A stretch of 64,000 nucleotides of DNA from Holothuria scabra. Its lineage: Eukaryota; Echinodermata; Holothuroidea; Aspidochirotida; Holothuriidae. Within the stretch, counting starts at the first letter, position 1, and every line of letters begins with the position of its first letter. The position numbers and the translations under genes are program-made. The DNA lies in contig CM074193.1 in NCBI GenBank assembly GCA_037179385.1, forward strand, positions 40,518,846 through 40,582,845, read 5' to 3'. Shown here piece after piece: positions 41,240 to 53,489 of the stretch. The notes under the pieces were generated by a model. It was not told the origin of the DNA, did not search any database, and worked only from the letters and a program-made list of their open reading frames with translations.

Positions 41240-44200
41240 GTAAGAACAGCAATGATTAATGTGTAAAAATATTCATAAAAATGATGATGATCCCCATTTG
41301 TGAATTTGTGAATACAGTAAAAGTCAGAGATCATTTGGGGGTCTAAAGATAAAAACCTTGAAAACATTGCATCTGTAATGTTAATGGAATAAGATTCTAT
41401 AAACAGCATTAAGCTTACCAGTATCAAGTAATCAAGTAAATTGTCCTTATTGTTTTTGGTGAAGGTCAAAGGTCATCTTGCATCATACAAAACAGAACGA
41501 ATTGCATTGCTTATGGAAATTATGTAAAACGGCAGTGTGTTAAGTGTGAGCTTTTTTAGTCAGGGAATAATTTAGTACAGAAATTTTGCAATACAAGATC
41601 CATTTTGTGTAGCAATTTTCAGAATTTGCATAAAGTAGCAATTTTCACTGTCATACTTTTCGTCTTTTATGCTGTACTCTGAATTATGCCCAGATGCTAT
41701 TCCCCGCTATGATAACGGTGTTAAGGTATACGCTGAAACTAAACCTAAACATTGACTTGACAATTATATGGATCTGCAGAAACAAGGCACTGAGTACTGA
41801 CTTCAATTCCATATGGGACTGAATCAGCTCCTTGCTTTGCTGTACAGTATAAGGTCCTCCAGAAAGTATGTCAAAAATATTCACTCAACGAACTTGATGC
41901 ACTGCTAACAAACTGGAACACGCCAGAAGACAGTCAATACCTTAGTGGTTTTCTTCCACCATGGTAACAAGCAGTTTGCATGCTTCTTAAATCCTAGGAT
42001 TTTCCTAAATTTCGAGTTAGCAGTCCGTTCCTTTAAGTGTTCTCAAGCTTCTCATATGTATTACATACAAGGACTACTATGGGTATTGCTACAGCCTCAT
42101 GTAGGGTAGTCAGAACAATGTCAATTTGAAAGATGTCCAATATAGTCAAGTTTTCACACATTTCATAAAATAATTATGAGGCACGTGTGAAATACTCTTA
42201 CTAAGCCCTTTGTACTATTTTCGAAAGATTAACTCCTGTGATTTTGCCGTACAATGCTTTTACTCTAGAGTTTTTGTGCTAGTCTTTGCACCATCCTAAA
42301 GTGTTTGTATATGAAGACTGTGTAGAGCCTAGGCCAGTGTCTTGTTTCTGTATCAGAAGTTTGATCCCTATGGGGAGTCTCTGAGCTATCATAACAGTAG
42401 CACTTACAGAGTGCCTCATACACAGCTGCATACGTTGAAGTTGTACCATCGACAATGTAATTAGCGGCCAATAGGTAAACGTAAAAGTTTCGTGAATAGG
42501 CATAATTACCTTGCTGTTTTGAACATACTCAAATGTTTGGATACTTTTTTGCTCTTTTTTGCAGTATTTTGCTCGACAAGTGTACCTGTACTAATAGTAT
42601 ATTGAATAGTTGTAGGCCTGCATGCAGTATTCCTGTTGTCATTTCCATTCACCCAGTACCGGAACTTTTGCTTGAAAGTTGCATTGCAAATTTTGCTACA
42701 CCTATTTTTATTTGTGTCACAAATATGTCATTTTGCATCGCATTTTGCGATGCGATACCGGGTAAATTATTTCCTGTTAGTACGTATAAAAGGACCCTGA
42801 GAAACAAATGAACCCAACTGGGACCAAAATGTAACAGAAAACCACAGTCAGTATCCACACCGCAGCAAAGGAAACGGAAGTCCTCCACCACAGTGCAGTA
42901 CGTGCTCGTGATCAATGTGACCATAGTCTATAGAGGGCAGAGTAACTTGATCTCAGTGCGGGGATTTTTACACACCAAACTTCCATTGACCATATTGCGA
43001 GTTGTGATTGGCCCTGGTTAATGAGCCAATCAGGGTGTTTTTTATATAGACTTGCTGTTGGTATGCAACTGCAGAGCAGGCTATGTTGCTTCAGCTTGTA
43101 TAATGCTGTATTGCAAGGCATACATCTCACTGTTAAAGCTGAAAGAATTTAGAAAAGTAGCATTTGTTATGTGGGAAGCGCCAAGTTTTGAGTTTAAACA
43201 TCTAATTACTTGCATTCTAGTGATAAGTTAGAACTTCACAATAAGGTCTGAGGGCATGGCAGCCATTCACGGAGGGCACAACGGCAACTTTGGCTGTGAT
43301 TTTAACCATTTTACCAGGGCATCACGGCAAAAAAGGAAATGTACGACGGCAGTAGCTGTCGTGTCCCTCATTTAATTAGAGGTCTGGAAGTTTGATTGCT
43401 CAAAGACAGTAGTGTATCTGCGGGGGGGGGGGGGGGGGGGGGGGGGCAAAGTGTTCCCCTGACATCCCCCTGACTGGTTTGACTGGGAAAATTAGCCCAA
43501 TTCTATCGGGTTGAAAAAGGAAAAATTAAGGAAAGGAGAAAAGGAGAAACAGAGAAGAAGAAGAGTGAAAGGGAAAGACATTATTTAGCTTCAGATAGGG
43601 GTACCACAAATCTTTTTTGTGTTTCTGGTTTATCAGGCTAGTTATTCTTTAACCCTTTCCCGCTCGTCTGAGTGTACATATTACCCAAGAATTGAGACAT
43701 TTTTTTTAAATCCATAACTCTGTCACTATACACTCCTCAGCCTTTATTCAACCACCATATTATAGCTCAAAAGATGCTCTTTATTGTGAACTACTTTTGG
43801 TGGTGGGGGGGGGGGGGGGGCTTCATGGACAATTTTTGAACAAATCACGGTTGAGGTTGTTGTTTACATAAAAAAGGAAAAAATATCAAAATTTACGAAT
43901 TTCGGTTAAAAATTGTTTCAAGTATCTATCAAGCAGGCAACATCTCTTTACTTGTTTTGGAACTACTGTACCTTCATACATCTAAAACATTCTCAGACAG
44001 TTTTAACTAATAGGGATGCAGGGTCTTGGAGAAATAGCTCCGTAAAGTTGAAAAATTGGAAAAATATTGCCGAAAACGACCTAAAACAAGTCCTCCTTTC
44101 AAAAATTCATTCAGGGATAACAAATAAGGATTAAAGAGTGATGTGGGTGAGTTTTTTATCGTTGGTAGGGCTTTGGAACATCATGAGAGCAAAAAAATTG

Positions 44201-45364
44201 TGTAGGTGCAGGGCGTGTAATAGAAAGTAATTGAATGTAATTAGGTTAATTGTGTCATAGGGTCTTGTTAGGATAGCGGTTAGGTCATCTAGGTGTGCGG
44301 AAAAGGGTAAGTCTCTTTGTCTGCATGCACATCTGCTAGTCCAGTTTTAATAAACCTTTGTGGAAATTTTCCAAGGATACTTGCCTGGCAGGCTATAGCA
44401 GATTAAGCTGTGTACTTGCCTGAGAAACTTCTCACTTGTCCCAGACTCTGGGGCATGGGATTTGTCAAAGCCTGCTTCATATAAGAGAGAACTGAAAATA
44501 TCTGAGCCTTTTCTTATAACCTGTGGAAGTTTTAGTGAAATACTGCATGAATGTTTGTCAGGTTAATGCAGAGAAAAGTTCTTAACAGTTGTTTTTTGCA
44601 ATTCCCATCATTTTTATCTGCAATATACAGATAATACTGTACCACATGTATAGCACTGATATTGTGTTGCAGAGAACCAGTAGTGTTAGTTGCCCTTTTT
44701 GAAACCAAAGGCGCAACGGAAATACGCAGGACTCATTTCCTGGCGAGGGACTGGTTAAAAAAAAACCTTATCTGGAGAGGCATGCCTAGGGGCAAAATGC
44801 ATGAGACCAGTGTTTAGTTACTTTGTTTTGACTGCTAGCTACTCCAAGGCATTGCCAATATTTCTAATAGTTGCCAGTGTTGGCTTTGTTTTCAATTCAT
44901 GTCCCATAATGGCAGGTCTTCTATAAGCACAAAAGTAATACTGTATTTGGGACTTCCATGCTCAGAGCAAACGGATTCTTTTGCAATATTATTATCAGAC
45001 TTTTGCACAGACTTTCCTTGCTGTGTGAGGACATTCCATACAGACAGGTCATTGATTTTTTTTTGAAGAAGTTTCTGCATTTGACTCATCATCTCTTCTT
45101 TCATGCTCAGCTGAAGCAGAAGTCTAAAAGCTCACTAATATAAATGTCCAGCATCAGTTTGGGAGTCAAATGTTTTTGTTTCTGGTTAAAAGGGGAAATC
45201 AGTCCAACCTAAATTAGTAGACTGTCCATTTCATAATTGTTTCTAAAGCATTGTGACAATATTTCTTCTCCTTTATTGTGAAATATATTAGAAGTATCTA
45301 CTTGGTTTACTTTGAATATACAACATCCTCATTGGTTGGTTCCTGTTTCTTTTTTAATGCACAG
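41240..45364 (+). other. Intron 3
   Basis: 4.1 kb, GTAAGA...TGCACAG. It contains one DR1-type string AGGTCAAAGGTCA at 41463-41475 and two long G runs (43422-43446 and near 43806-43820). No other gene was found. Confidence 0.7.
43422..43446. repeat. Poly-G run, 25 bases
   Basis: An uninterrupted G run, able to form a quadruplex. Runs of this length are also error-prone, so the exact length should be treated with caution. Confidence 0.85.
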
Positions 45365-45593
45365 GTTTTACTTGGGTAGACGTACGAGTGATGACGAAAG
45401 ACAGATTAGCCGTTGGAAGAAGTGTGCTGGGGTTAAAGGTCGCTGGAGAAATAATTTGATTGGCAAGTGTGTAAGAAGTGGCTGTGCTTTTGATAACAAA
45501 GCCATCTCACCAGTTGTACGACAAACATTACAGCATTGGGGGTATCGATTAACAAAATCAGACTTTGACAAAGGTGCAAAAAGGGTCAAGTAA
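45365..45593 (+). CDS. Conserved GWFQWYC-core protein, terminal exon 4
   Basis: Begins after TGCACAG, completes the split Arg codon and runs 75 codons (residues 190-264) to TAA at 45591-45593. Key segments are FYLGRRTSDDERQISRW, KGRWRNNLIGKCV and ISPVVRQTLQHWGY, ending in a basic tail (DKGAKRVK). The density of Arg, Trp and conserved-looking motifs argues for strong constraint, and perhaps nucleic-acid binding; the function is unknown. Confidence 0.87.
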
Positions 45594-46389
45594 CAATCGG
45601 TTGGCGGGTGGAACTGTTAAAGAGGCAGTAGCATCTAGCACCCTATTGGATTTATTAAAATCTCAGGAATGAAATACCTTAGTGTGTAGCTTATAACATG
45701 CTATTTTTTGATGATGGTACAATTTAAAGTGGATTTTATAAAGTTTATTAGTATTCTTTACATTGTTTTTTGTATTGCCATTACCATCCTTGGAAACTTG
45801 TATTGTATATTAAAATTTTTTTCTTATTTATTGAAAGTTGCCTTTGCATACTGAAACAGGGTATAAAGCATTGTTTTGTTTATTTGAACTGCAACTGCTT
45901 CACAAAAATCATTATACAAATGAACATTCACTCTGTTAAATTGGATATTAGTTGGTAAAATACAAGTTGCCTTGGTTTGCAGAAAACTTCATGGTTGTCC
46001 TTCAGGAAATCATAAACTAATTTTAGTTGGCTGGAAGGACATATGTATGCAAAAAAATCATAAATTGCACGGCAGAACATGCCTGACTGGCTGATTGCAG
46101 ATTTCTGAAATCCTGATCTAAACTACTGGCCTTGCATTTCAACTGGATTATCATCCCATGGTTTGAGGGACAGAATTTATAAGTACCAAAATCTGTTGAG
46201 AAAATTTGGAAAAAGTCAATCAGTAAGCAGAGGTCTAAAATCTGATAATAAAAAAAGCAAGAAAGCTGCTTTTTAATCCTTATTCTAACCATCAAACAAA
46301 TGGTTGTCGATATTGGAATTTGAGTTATTTTCAACAGCAATGCAACCCCAAATATCGAGTCCTCATTAAATTTGATTTTTTCATACTAT

Positions 46390-46740
46390 TATTAGCTCAA
46401 GCCAGCTCAAAGAGCTGTTTGAGCTATTGTGATCTGCCACCGTCACTCTGTCTATCCGTCTATCATGTCTGTTCACAATTGCCTTTAATGCTCTCAGGGG
46501 CACATTTGTTGATGAACTGTAACAAAACTTGGACAAATTGGTCATTGGATGTACAGTAAGGCTACATGCTGTGTGCAAATTGCTGAGGTCAAAGGTCATC
46601 TAGTGGTTGTTTTGTGAATATTTTTTGAAGTGTAAGTTCTGCAAATAAGGCTCAATGTCCTTGGAAGTTGGCCGGTAGCGGTTGTTGAATCTTGTACTTA
46701 ACTTGTTTATCCAAGGTCATCGAGGTCATAGGTGTAAATA
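46390..46740. repeat. AGCTCAA repeat with DR1 and DR3 nuclear-receptor strings
   Basis: It begins with the inverted strings AGCTCAA and TTTGAGCT around AAGAGCTG. AGGTCAAAGGTCA (DR1) lies at 46586-46598, and AGGTCA-TCG-AGGTCA (DR3) at 46724-46738. It probably belongs to a dispersed family; only one copy is in this window. Confidence 0.5.
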
Positions 46741-47829
46741 TTCTGAAATGCTATTTTCTCCTAGATGCGTTGCAAACTTGTTTCCAAAATTGTACAGATG
46801 GGTAGCTAGCATGTGCTGATTACAAGAGAAAGGTAATCATTTTAAAAGTATTAAGTTCCTTGTCATTTTACCTGAGAGAAATTAAAGCATTCTAAATTTT
46901 GGGTACATCTGTTCCAGAAAAAAAAAATAGCCATTTATGACAAGTACAGTCCCTGTAGCGATTAGATTTTTTTGTTAGGGGAGTGATTTTCTAAGCATTG
47001 GAAGTCTTCACTGTGCATTAATTCAACAGGTTTGAGCCATCAGTACTGATGGTGCTCTAGTATCCACTCCATTATATTGTCAATGTTGTGGCATTTATTT
47101 TTACTATAAACAACGGACACCAAAAAAGAATAGATGAATGGATATATTGCTTCTGATTAAAGACTTTTATTCATCAGACACCCTCTGTGAAGGTTATATC
47201 GACCCCAGTTTAAGCATTTTTCATGTATCATATTGAATGGTGTTGACAGAATTTTAGGTTAGAGGCTTTAAAAGCCAAATATCATCAACAAAATTTAAAA
47301 ATCATGATAAAAAAAAAACATCCAATAAAGGTTGTAACCATCTAATTTATGAAAAGGTAACATCCAAAGAATAAATCAAATCTTAACTTTTCAATTTTTT
47401 ACTCATCAATCATTCCAATATAAACACACTTATGTATTTATTTTTTTTTTGAGGTAGTCAAATGTATTCAGTGTTGTAATGAAAATTCCATGCACATAAC
47501 ATGAGAAATAAGTGATAGACCTGCTCACTTAAAATTGCAACAAATATGTATTACAGATGTTGCAAAGTAAATCTTATGCAATTAACTCTCATACAGCTTG
47601 TTCCATTGTTAAAATAAAACAGTTAAAACAAATCAGATACTACTTGTGACATTATTGTCGCACAGTCCACAATACATGCTGTGTTTCTCTTAAATTAGAA
47701 AAATGTTTGTATGAGCTTGAATGAATTCTGTTTTCTTCCTTAGCATGTTGTAAAGAGAGAACTTGCATAGGAAAGTCACCTCATAGCTGTTGGAGCCCAA
47801 TTTTAATTTTTGACAAAGTCATTTCATAC

Positions 47830-47953
47830 AAACAAAGAAATACAAAGATCGTAACTTGGAAAAGTACAACAATTACATCACAAATCATAGCACATTATTG
47901 ACTGATAATTTCAGTATACTATATTTCAGATCAAGGAATGTCCTGTGATCTTA
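47830..47953. repeat. Foldback MITE, family A, fragment (copy 4)
   Basis: AACAAAGAAATACAAAGAT, ACATCACAAAT and CAAGGAATGTCCTGTGAT match the inner right half of 24228-24745. Confidence 0.6.
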
Positions 47954-50294
47954 AAAATTAAGCAATCTTTTCCAAAAATGCTATTTATGGACTTAATACA
48001 GGCAAATAATATTTATTCTCCTATGTTCACTAAAGGCATGATAGTCAGTGTTTTGAAAACAAATAATGAATCTTGTTTCAGGATTTCCAAAGGCAGTAGT
48101 TTATATATAGAATATCACAGTTAATTGCACATCAATGGAATGCCAATACAGTGTATTGGCCTTGGCAAAATACAGCCACTTTCATGACAGATAATCTCTT
48201 CTTTTACAACATAAATCTTTAGTTCTTTATTTATTTACTTTTTCCATTTCTAGTTCCATCTTTTCTATGATCACTTTTCTATAGGCACTAGTTTTTAGTT
48301 ATAAGGTATTTCACTTTTTTATGTAATGAAATGTCATAAAATTTTAATCTTTTCTCTTCTTTATGGTGAAATAAAATGGACAGAGCCCCACATATTTGAA
48401 TGTTGAACATTTCTCTCTGGTTGAACTGCATTGGGAAAAGAATGGCACTGAGAACAATACAATACTGTATCTTCCAAATTGCAGGCGTTTTTGTGGGGAG
48501 AATATGTCCTACCAAAACAACCAATAGCTAGCCATCTCCTAATTTTATGAAAGACATTTTACTAAAATAAGGATCATACTATCTAAGTGTTATACATTCT
48601 GGTTAAGTAGTACAAAGCTTAAAGCTAATAATCCTAAATGGACAGCTGCATGTATATATGTTACAAAACTAAATTTTGGGGAATAAAAGCACTGAAAATA
48701 CAGAAGAAGTAGTTAAAGCTTAAAACACTTCTACCAAAGAGCAAAAAGATCTATACAACAATTCTCTAAGCCTCACAATCAAGTTATCTTTCCTGCGAAA
48801 AATTTAAAATCCATTTAATTTTCATGGAAAGTTTGCAAAACTTTCCAGCAATGAGCAATAGCTGTGTAACTATAAAATATTCAATTTTGGCATGATTCTT
48901 TTGAATACTCTTAACACTGCCCCCATTAGTTGCTCAAACGTTTTATTAAAATTATTAAAATTATTAAATAACTTGCTTAATGGTGTTTTTTACTAGCATA
49001 TAAATATTTACAAGTAATTACTCTTATTATATTAATTCTAGTCATAATTTCAATTCCCAAAATATCCTTATAGAAAAAATTATAGAGTAAATCAGTGATA
49101 TTACTAAGCTGCTCATGTTGGCGCATATATGTAGCAATCGAATCAATATTAACAATGATAGCATTACGCATTGCACAGGTTTCCAAGTAAACTCGACCTT
49201 CACTTTATGTAGGAATATGAGGAAATTACTGTTAAAAACAAAACATTAAATGTCATTGATGTTTCAAATTCACAACTATATTATTACAAATATTTCTATG
49301 GAAAGAGTGGCAATTAAAGTTGAGGAAGAGATAGTATGAAAGATATAGTATGAAAGGCATTCTTTAACTACTGCAAAGTTAGTACTGATCTTGGAATGAA
49401 TTTTTAGAGAGAATCAGTTGTCTATGAGTTTAAGCGTCACAATTGATACTTGTTGTTAATAGTAGTTAAAGAATATTCCATGTGGGTCATCGTAACAATT
49501 ACACATTTTTACTGCTCTAGCATAGGCATCATTGTCGGGGTTGGGGGAGGAGGGCATATTTTCCCCACATCTTGAAAATAGACTCATTGACTCTCTCAGT
49601 AAATTCTTCATGGAAGTGGCCATGCTCTCCCCTCCCCCTAATCCCTCACACACATTTTAAAAAAAGATTGACACTTATGCATTCTAGTAATAACCTGGTG
49701 ACTTATAAGTACTGAAGATCTACTCCGAAATGTATACTCTATCAGGATTCAAATTATATTATTAAAGCCAACAAATTTTGTCTTCAAATATAACCACTTG
49801 TCTCTCTCAGCACAATATCAAAAAATTCTTGTTTCATAGCAGTTTTTAAACCATTTACCAGTTCTTCCCATGTGATAGAAATCAGTATTAAGAGAAATTC
49901 TATTGTGTGCCAAATCGATCATTAATAAGTCGAATTGTTCATAAAATCCCTGATCACTGTTGAAGGAATTACATGTTTTAGAGCATGGGTTCCCATTCTT
50001 TTATCAAGGCAATACAATTTTAATTAAACACCATTTTAGGTAGCAATTATTATACCCTCAAGTAAACCTCCAAAATTGCTGTTTCTAGTGTTGCCAGAAA
50101 TTCACAAGGAATGACATATTTTTTTTACTAGCAATACAGAATCACTGGGTATATGTGATTTTTACTTCTTTTGAGTGTGATGAATTTTGAAATAAGCTCA
50201 CAACTACATGAAAGTGCTAAGCAACCCCAGCTGCTGTCATGACACCACAGCAGGGAAACCTATGTTCCACAGTACAAATAGGTTATCCATATTA

Positions 50295-50527
50295 TTAGAG
50301 CGGAGCTGTCGACTTATTAAAACCAAGCATTTGTCTGGCAACTTCCTCCCAAGATGTCAGACCTAGATAGTAATCCTTCACACTGTACAGGCTTCCTTGC
50401 TGATCCAACCACTTCTCCAAGGGTACTAAAAAATCACCAACTAGGTCCTTCTCCAAATATTCATTAATAAAGACATACACCAGCCATGTTGAGAAAAATG
50501 TCAGGAAAGCTTCAGCAGCAACTTGTC
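50295..50527 (-). CDS. Terminal exon of an unidentified minus-strand gene
   Basis: On the minus strand, acceptor TTTCATCAG is followed by 233 bases ending at TAA (50297-50295). The reading runs from GQVAAEAFLTFFSTWLVYVF, through NEYLEKDLVGDFLVPLEKWL, to YYLGLTSWEEVARQMLGF and a short tail. It is a mostly helical, amphipathic stretch with ordinary protein composition and no low-complexity runs. I do not recognise the family. The frame upstream to 50693 is intron. Earlier exons must lie at higher coordinates; the 58901-59080 frame on the same strand is one candidate. Confidence 0.6.
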
Positions 50528-51101
50528 CTGATGAAACAAGAGATAGCAGGACCATATTAATTTGCATATAATTAACATTTAATAAGGTTTTATGGCAAGA
50601 GCAGTCATCACAAACATTTTGAAAGATTAACCAGAAAGCCAAAAGGCTTAGTGATTCCTTGCCACTGAAATTTAAGCTTATCTTTTTTTTCAAATTGACA
50701 GTGCTCCATAATGTTTTTCAAAGTGACAGTGCTCCATAATGTACCCACAAAGTATACATGCAAGGCATCAAAGCTTCCTATAAGAACTGGGGTTCTGCTC
50801 ATGATATCACATCCACATGTGTGAAATTTTGCAGTATCCAAGACTCCAACCATGGGAAATTTGTGTACTTGATATTGAGATTTTGACCCCATGTGAACAA
50901 AAGTGACATTTGATGTCCACCAAAATCTATAGGGATCATTTATTCACCATGCATCATCTACATGTCAAGTATGAGGACCCTACAAATTACATTTCTTGTA
51001 ATATTATGCATATATTGTGTATATTGGATAGTGGATATTGTGTATCTCAAGAATGGTACATGGGACTGATCCTATATATGGGGTGTGGATTGGTCATATT
51101 G

Positions 51102-51503
51102 AGTAGATGATTCCTCTCGATTTCTGTGGAGGTCAAAGGTCATTTGGGATCACGAGAGCTCAAATGGTAAATTCCTCAGAAATTGCTTGTAAACAAGCAA
51201 TTTCTGCTGTGTTGTGTTGTGATATTGTACCTTTTGACCTCTTGTGACTCCCAAATGACCTTTGACCTCCACTAAAAAAAAAACACAACAAAAACAATCT
51301 TATACTCAATATGGCCAACACACCAAATGTGATGAGGATCATCTACTCAATATGGCCAACCCACACACCAAATATGAGATTAGTCACACTTGCCCTTCTT
51401 GAGATACTCTGTTCACAAGCAATTTCTGAGGAATTTACCATTTGAGCTCTCGTGATCCCAAATGACCTTTGACCTCCACAGAAATAGAGAGGAATCATCT
51501 ACT
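51102..51503. mobile_element. Foldback with ~94-bp inverted arms
   Basis: 51102-51195 (AGTAGATGATTCCTCTCGAT...) is the near-perfect complement of 51410-51503 (...GAGAGGAATCATCTACT). Each arm carries one AGGTCAAAGGTCA string in opposite orientation (51130 and 51473); a third, 51256, lies in the loop. It looks like a foldback-type duplication of satellite sequence at the array edge. Confidence 0.78.
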
Positions 51504-51689
51504 TAATATGTTGACCAATCAGTCTTTAAAACGGTTCAAACCCTTTTAATTTTATTGATCTCAAGACACCTGAACAGGAAGTTCTCTGATAGATTCTGGA
51601 TTAAGAGTGGTCAACTAGAGATGGCGAAAACTTGCTATTCATTTCTAGCGTCACGGATCAGTCACATGTACCATTCTTGAGATATTGTG

Positions 51690-53320
51690 TTTACAAGGTT
51701 TTGACCTTTTGACCTCTTGTGACTCCCAAATGACCTTTGACCTCCACCAAAATATATCCCGTTCTTTCCTACATCTTAACGCATCAAAATATCAAGTTTG
51801 AAATAAATCCAAGTTTCCTACCATGAGATATCGTGTAAATAAGGATTTCAGGGTTTGACCCCACGTGACCCCAAATGACCTTTGACCTCCACCAAAATCA
51901 ATAGGGTTCTTCCTAACATCATAATGCATCAACATATCAAGTTTGAAATTAATCCAAGTTTCCTACCATGAGATATTGTGTAAATAAGGATTTCGGGGTT
52001 TGACCCCAAATGACCTTTGACCTCCACCAAAATCAATAGGGTTCTTCCTTACATCATAACGCATCTACATATCAAGTTTGAAATTAATCCAAGTTTTCTA
52101 TCTTGAGATATTGTGTAAACAAAGATTTTGATTTTTGACCCCCTGTGACCCCAAATGACCTTTGACCTCCACCAAAATATATCCCATTCTTTCCTATATC
52201 TTAACGCATCAACACATCAAGTTCGAAATAAATCCAAGTTTCCTACCATGAGATATCATGTTAATAAGGATTTTGGGGTTTGACCCCACATGACCCCAAA
52301 TGACCTTTGACCTCCACCAAAATCAATAGGGTTCTTCCTAACATCATAACGCATCAACATATCAAGTTTGAAATTAATCCAAGTTTCCTACCATGAGATA
52401 TCGTGTAAACAAGGATTTCGGGGTTTGACCCCACGTGACCCCAAATGACCTTTGACCTCCACCAAAATCAATAGGGTTCTTCCTAACATCATAATGCATC
52501 AACATATCAAGTTTGAAATTAATCCAAGTTTCCTACCATGAGATATTGTGTAAATAAGGATTTCGGGGTTTGACCCCAAATGACCTTTGACCTCCACCAA
52601 AATCAATAGGGTTCTTCCTTACATCATAACGCATCTACATATCAAGTTTGAAATTAATCCAAGTTTTCTATCTTGAGATATTGTGTAAACAAAGATTTTG
52701 ATTTTTGACCCCCTGTGACCCCAAATGACCTTTGACCTCCACCAAAATATATCCCATTCTTTCCTACATCTTAACGCATCAACACATCAAGTTCGAAATA
52801 AATCCAAGTTTCCTACCATGAGATATCATGTTAATAAGGATTTTGGGGTTTGACCCCACATGACCCCAAATGACCTTTGACCTCCACCAAAATCAATAGG
52901 GTTCTTCCTAACATCATAACGCATCAACATATCAAGTTTGAAATTAATCCAAGTTTCCTACCATGAGATATCGTGTAAACAAGGATTTCGGGGTTTGACC
53001 CCACGTGACCCCAAATGACCTTTGACCTCCACCAAAATCAATAGGGTTCTTCCTAACATAACGCATCAACATATCAAGTTTGAAATTAATCCAAGTTTCC
53101 TACCATGAGATATCATGTAAATAAGGATTTTGGGGTTTGACCCCATGTGACCCCAAATGACCTTTGACCTCCACCAAAATTATTAGGGTTCTTCCTTACA
53201 TCATAACGCATCTACATATCAAGTTTGAAGTTAATCCAAGTTTTCTATATTGAGATATTGTGTAAACAAAGATTTTGGTTTTTGACCCCCTGTGACCCCA
53301 AATGACCTTTGACCACCACC
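51690..53320. repeat. Satellite: ~145-bp monomers, 570-bp higher-order repeat, nuclear-receptor half-sites
   Basis: TGACCTTTGACCT starts at 51731, 51876, 52011, 52156, 52301, 52446, 52581, 52726, 52871, 53016 and 53158, and with one change at 53303. Steps are 145 bp except two of 135 and one of 142. 51860-52430 recurs nearly unchanged 570 bp later, so four monomers form a higher-order unit. Many monomers read TGACCC-N4-TGACCC-N4-TGACCT-T-TGACCT, that is DR4, DR4, DR1. CACGTG sits in the first spacer at 51862, 52432 and 53002. Monomer bodies share ATCAAGTTTGAAATTAATCC and CCTACCATGAGATAT. No coding. Confidence 0.92.
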
Positions 53321-53427
53321 AAAATAAATAAGGTTCTTCCTCTCAGTAAGGGGTATCTGTGTACCAAGTTTGAGAACTGTCAGACTTTCCCTTCTCAAGA
53401 TATTGTGTAAACAAGCAAAGTGTCACA

Positions 53428-53489
53428 AACACACACACATACACACACACATACACACGCACATACACACATACATACACACACACGCC
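53428..53489. repeat. CA/CATA microsatellite
   Basis: ACACACATACACACACACAT-type repeat closing the satellite array on its right side. Confidence 0.9.

Larger units (their letters stand above)
45594..50294. other. Intergenic, 3' flank of the gene and repeats
   Basis: AT-rich. It contains the AGCTCAAG repeat at 46390-46740 and a foldback A fragment at 47830. No additional exon was supported; no polyadenylation signal was assigned. Confidence 0.4.

Noticed and set aside
51690..53320. Regular repeats with ~145-bp spacing as a CRISPR-like array
   Set aside because: The whole monomer is repeated, there are no unique spacers, and the context is eukaryotic satellite DNA.
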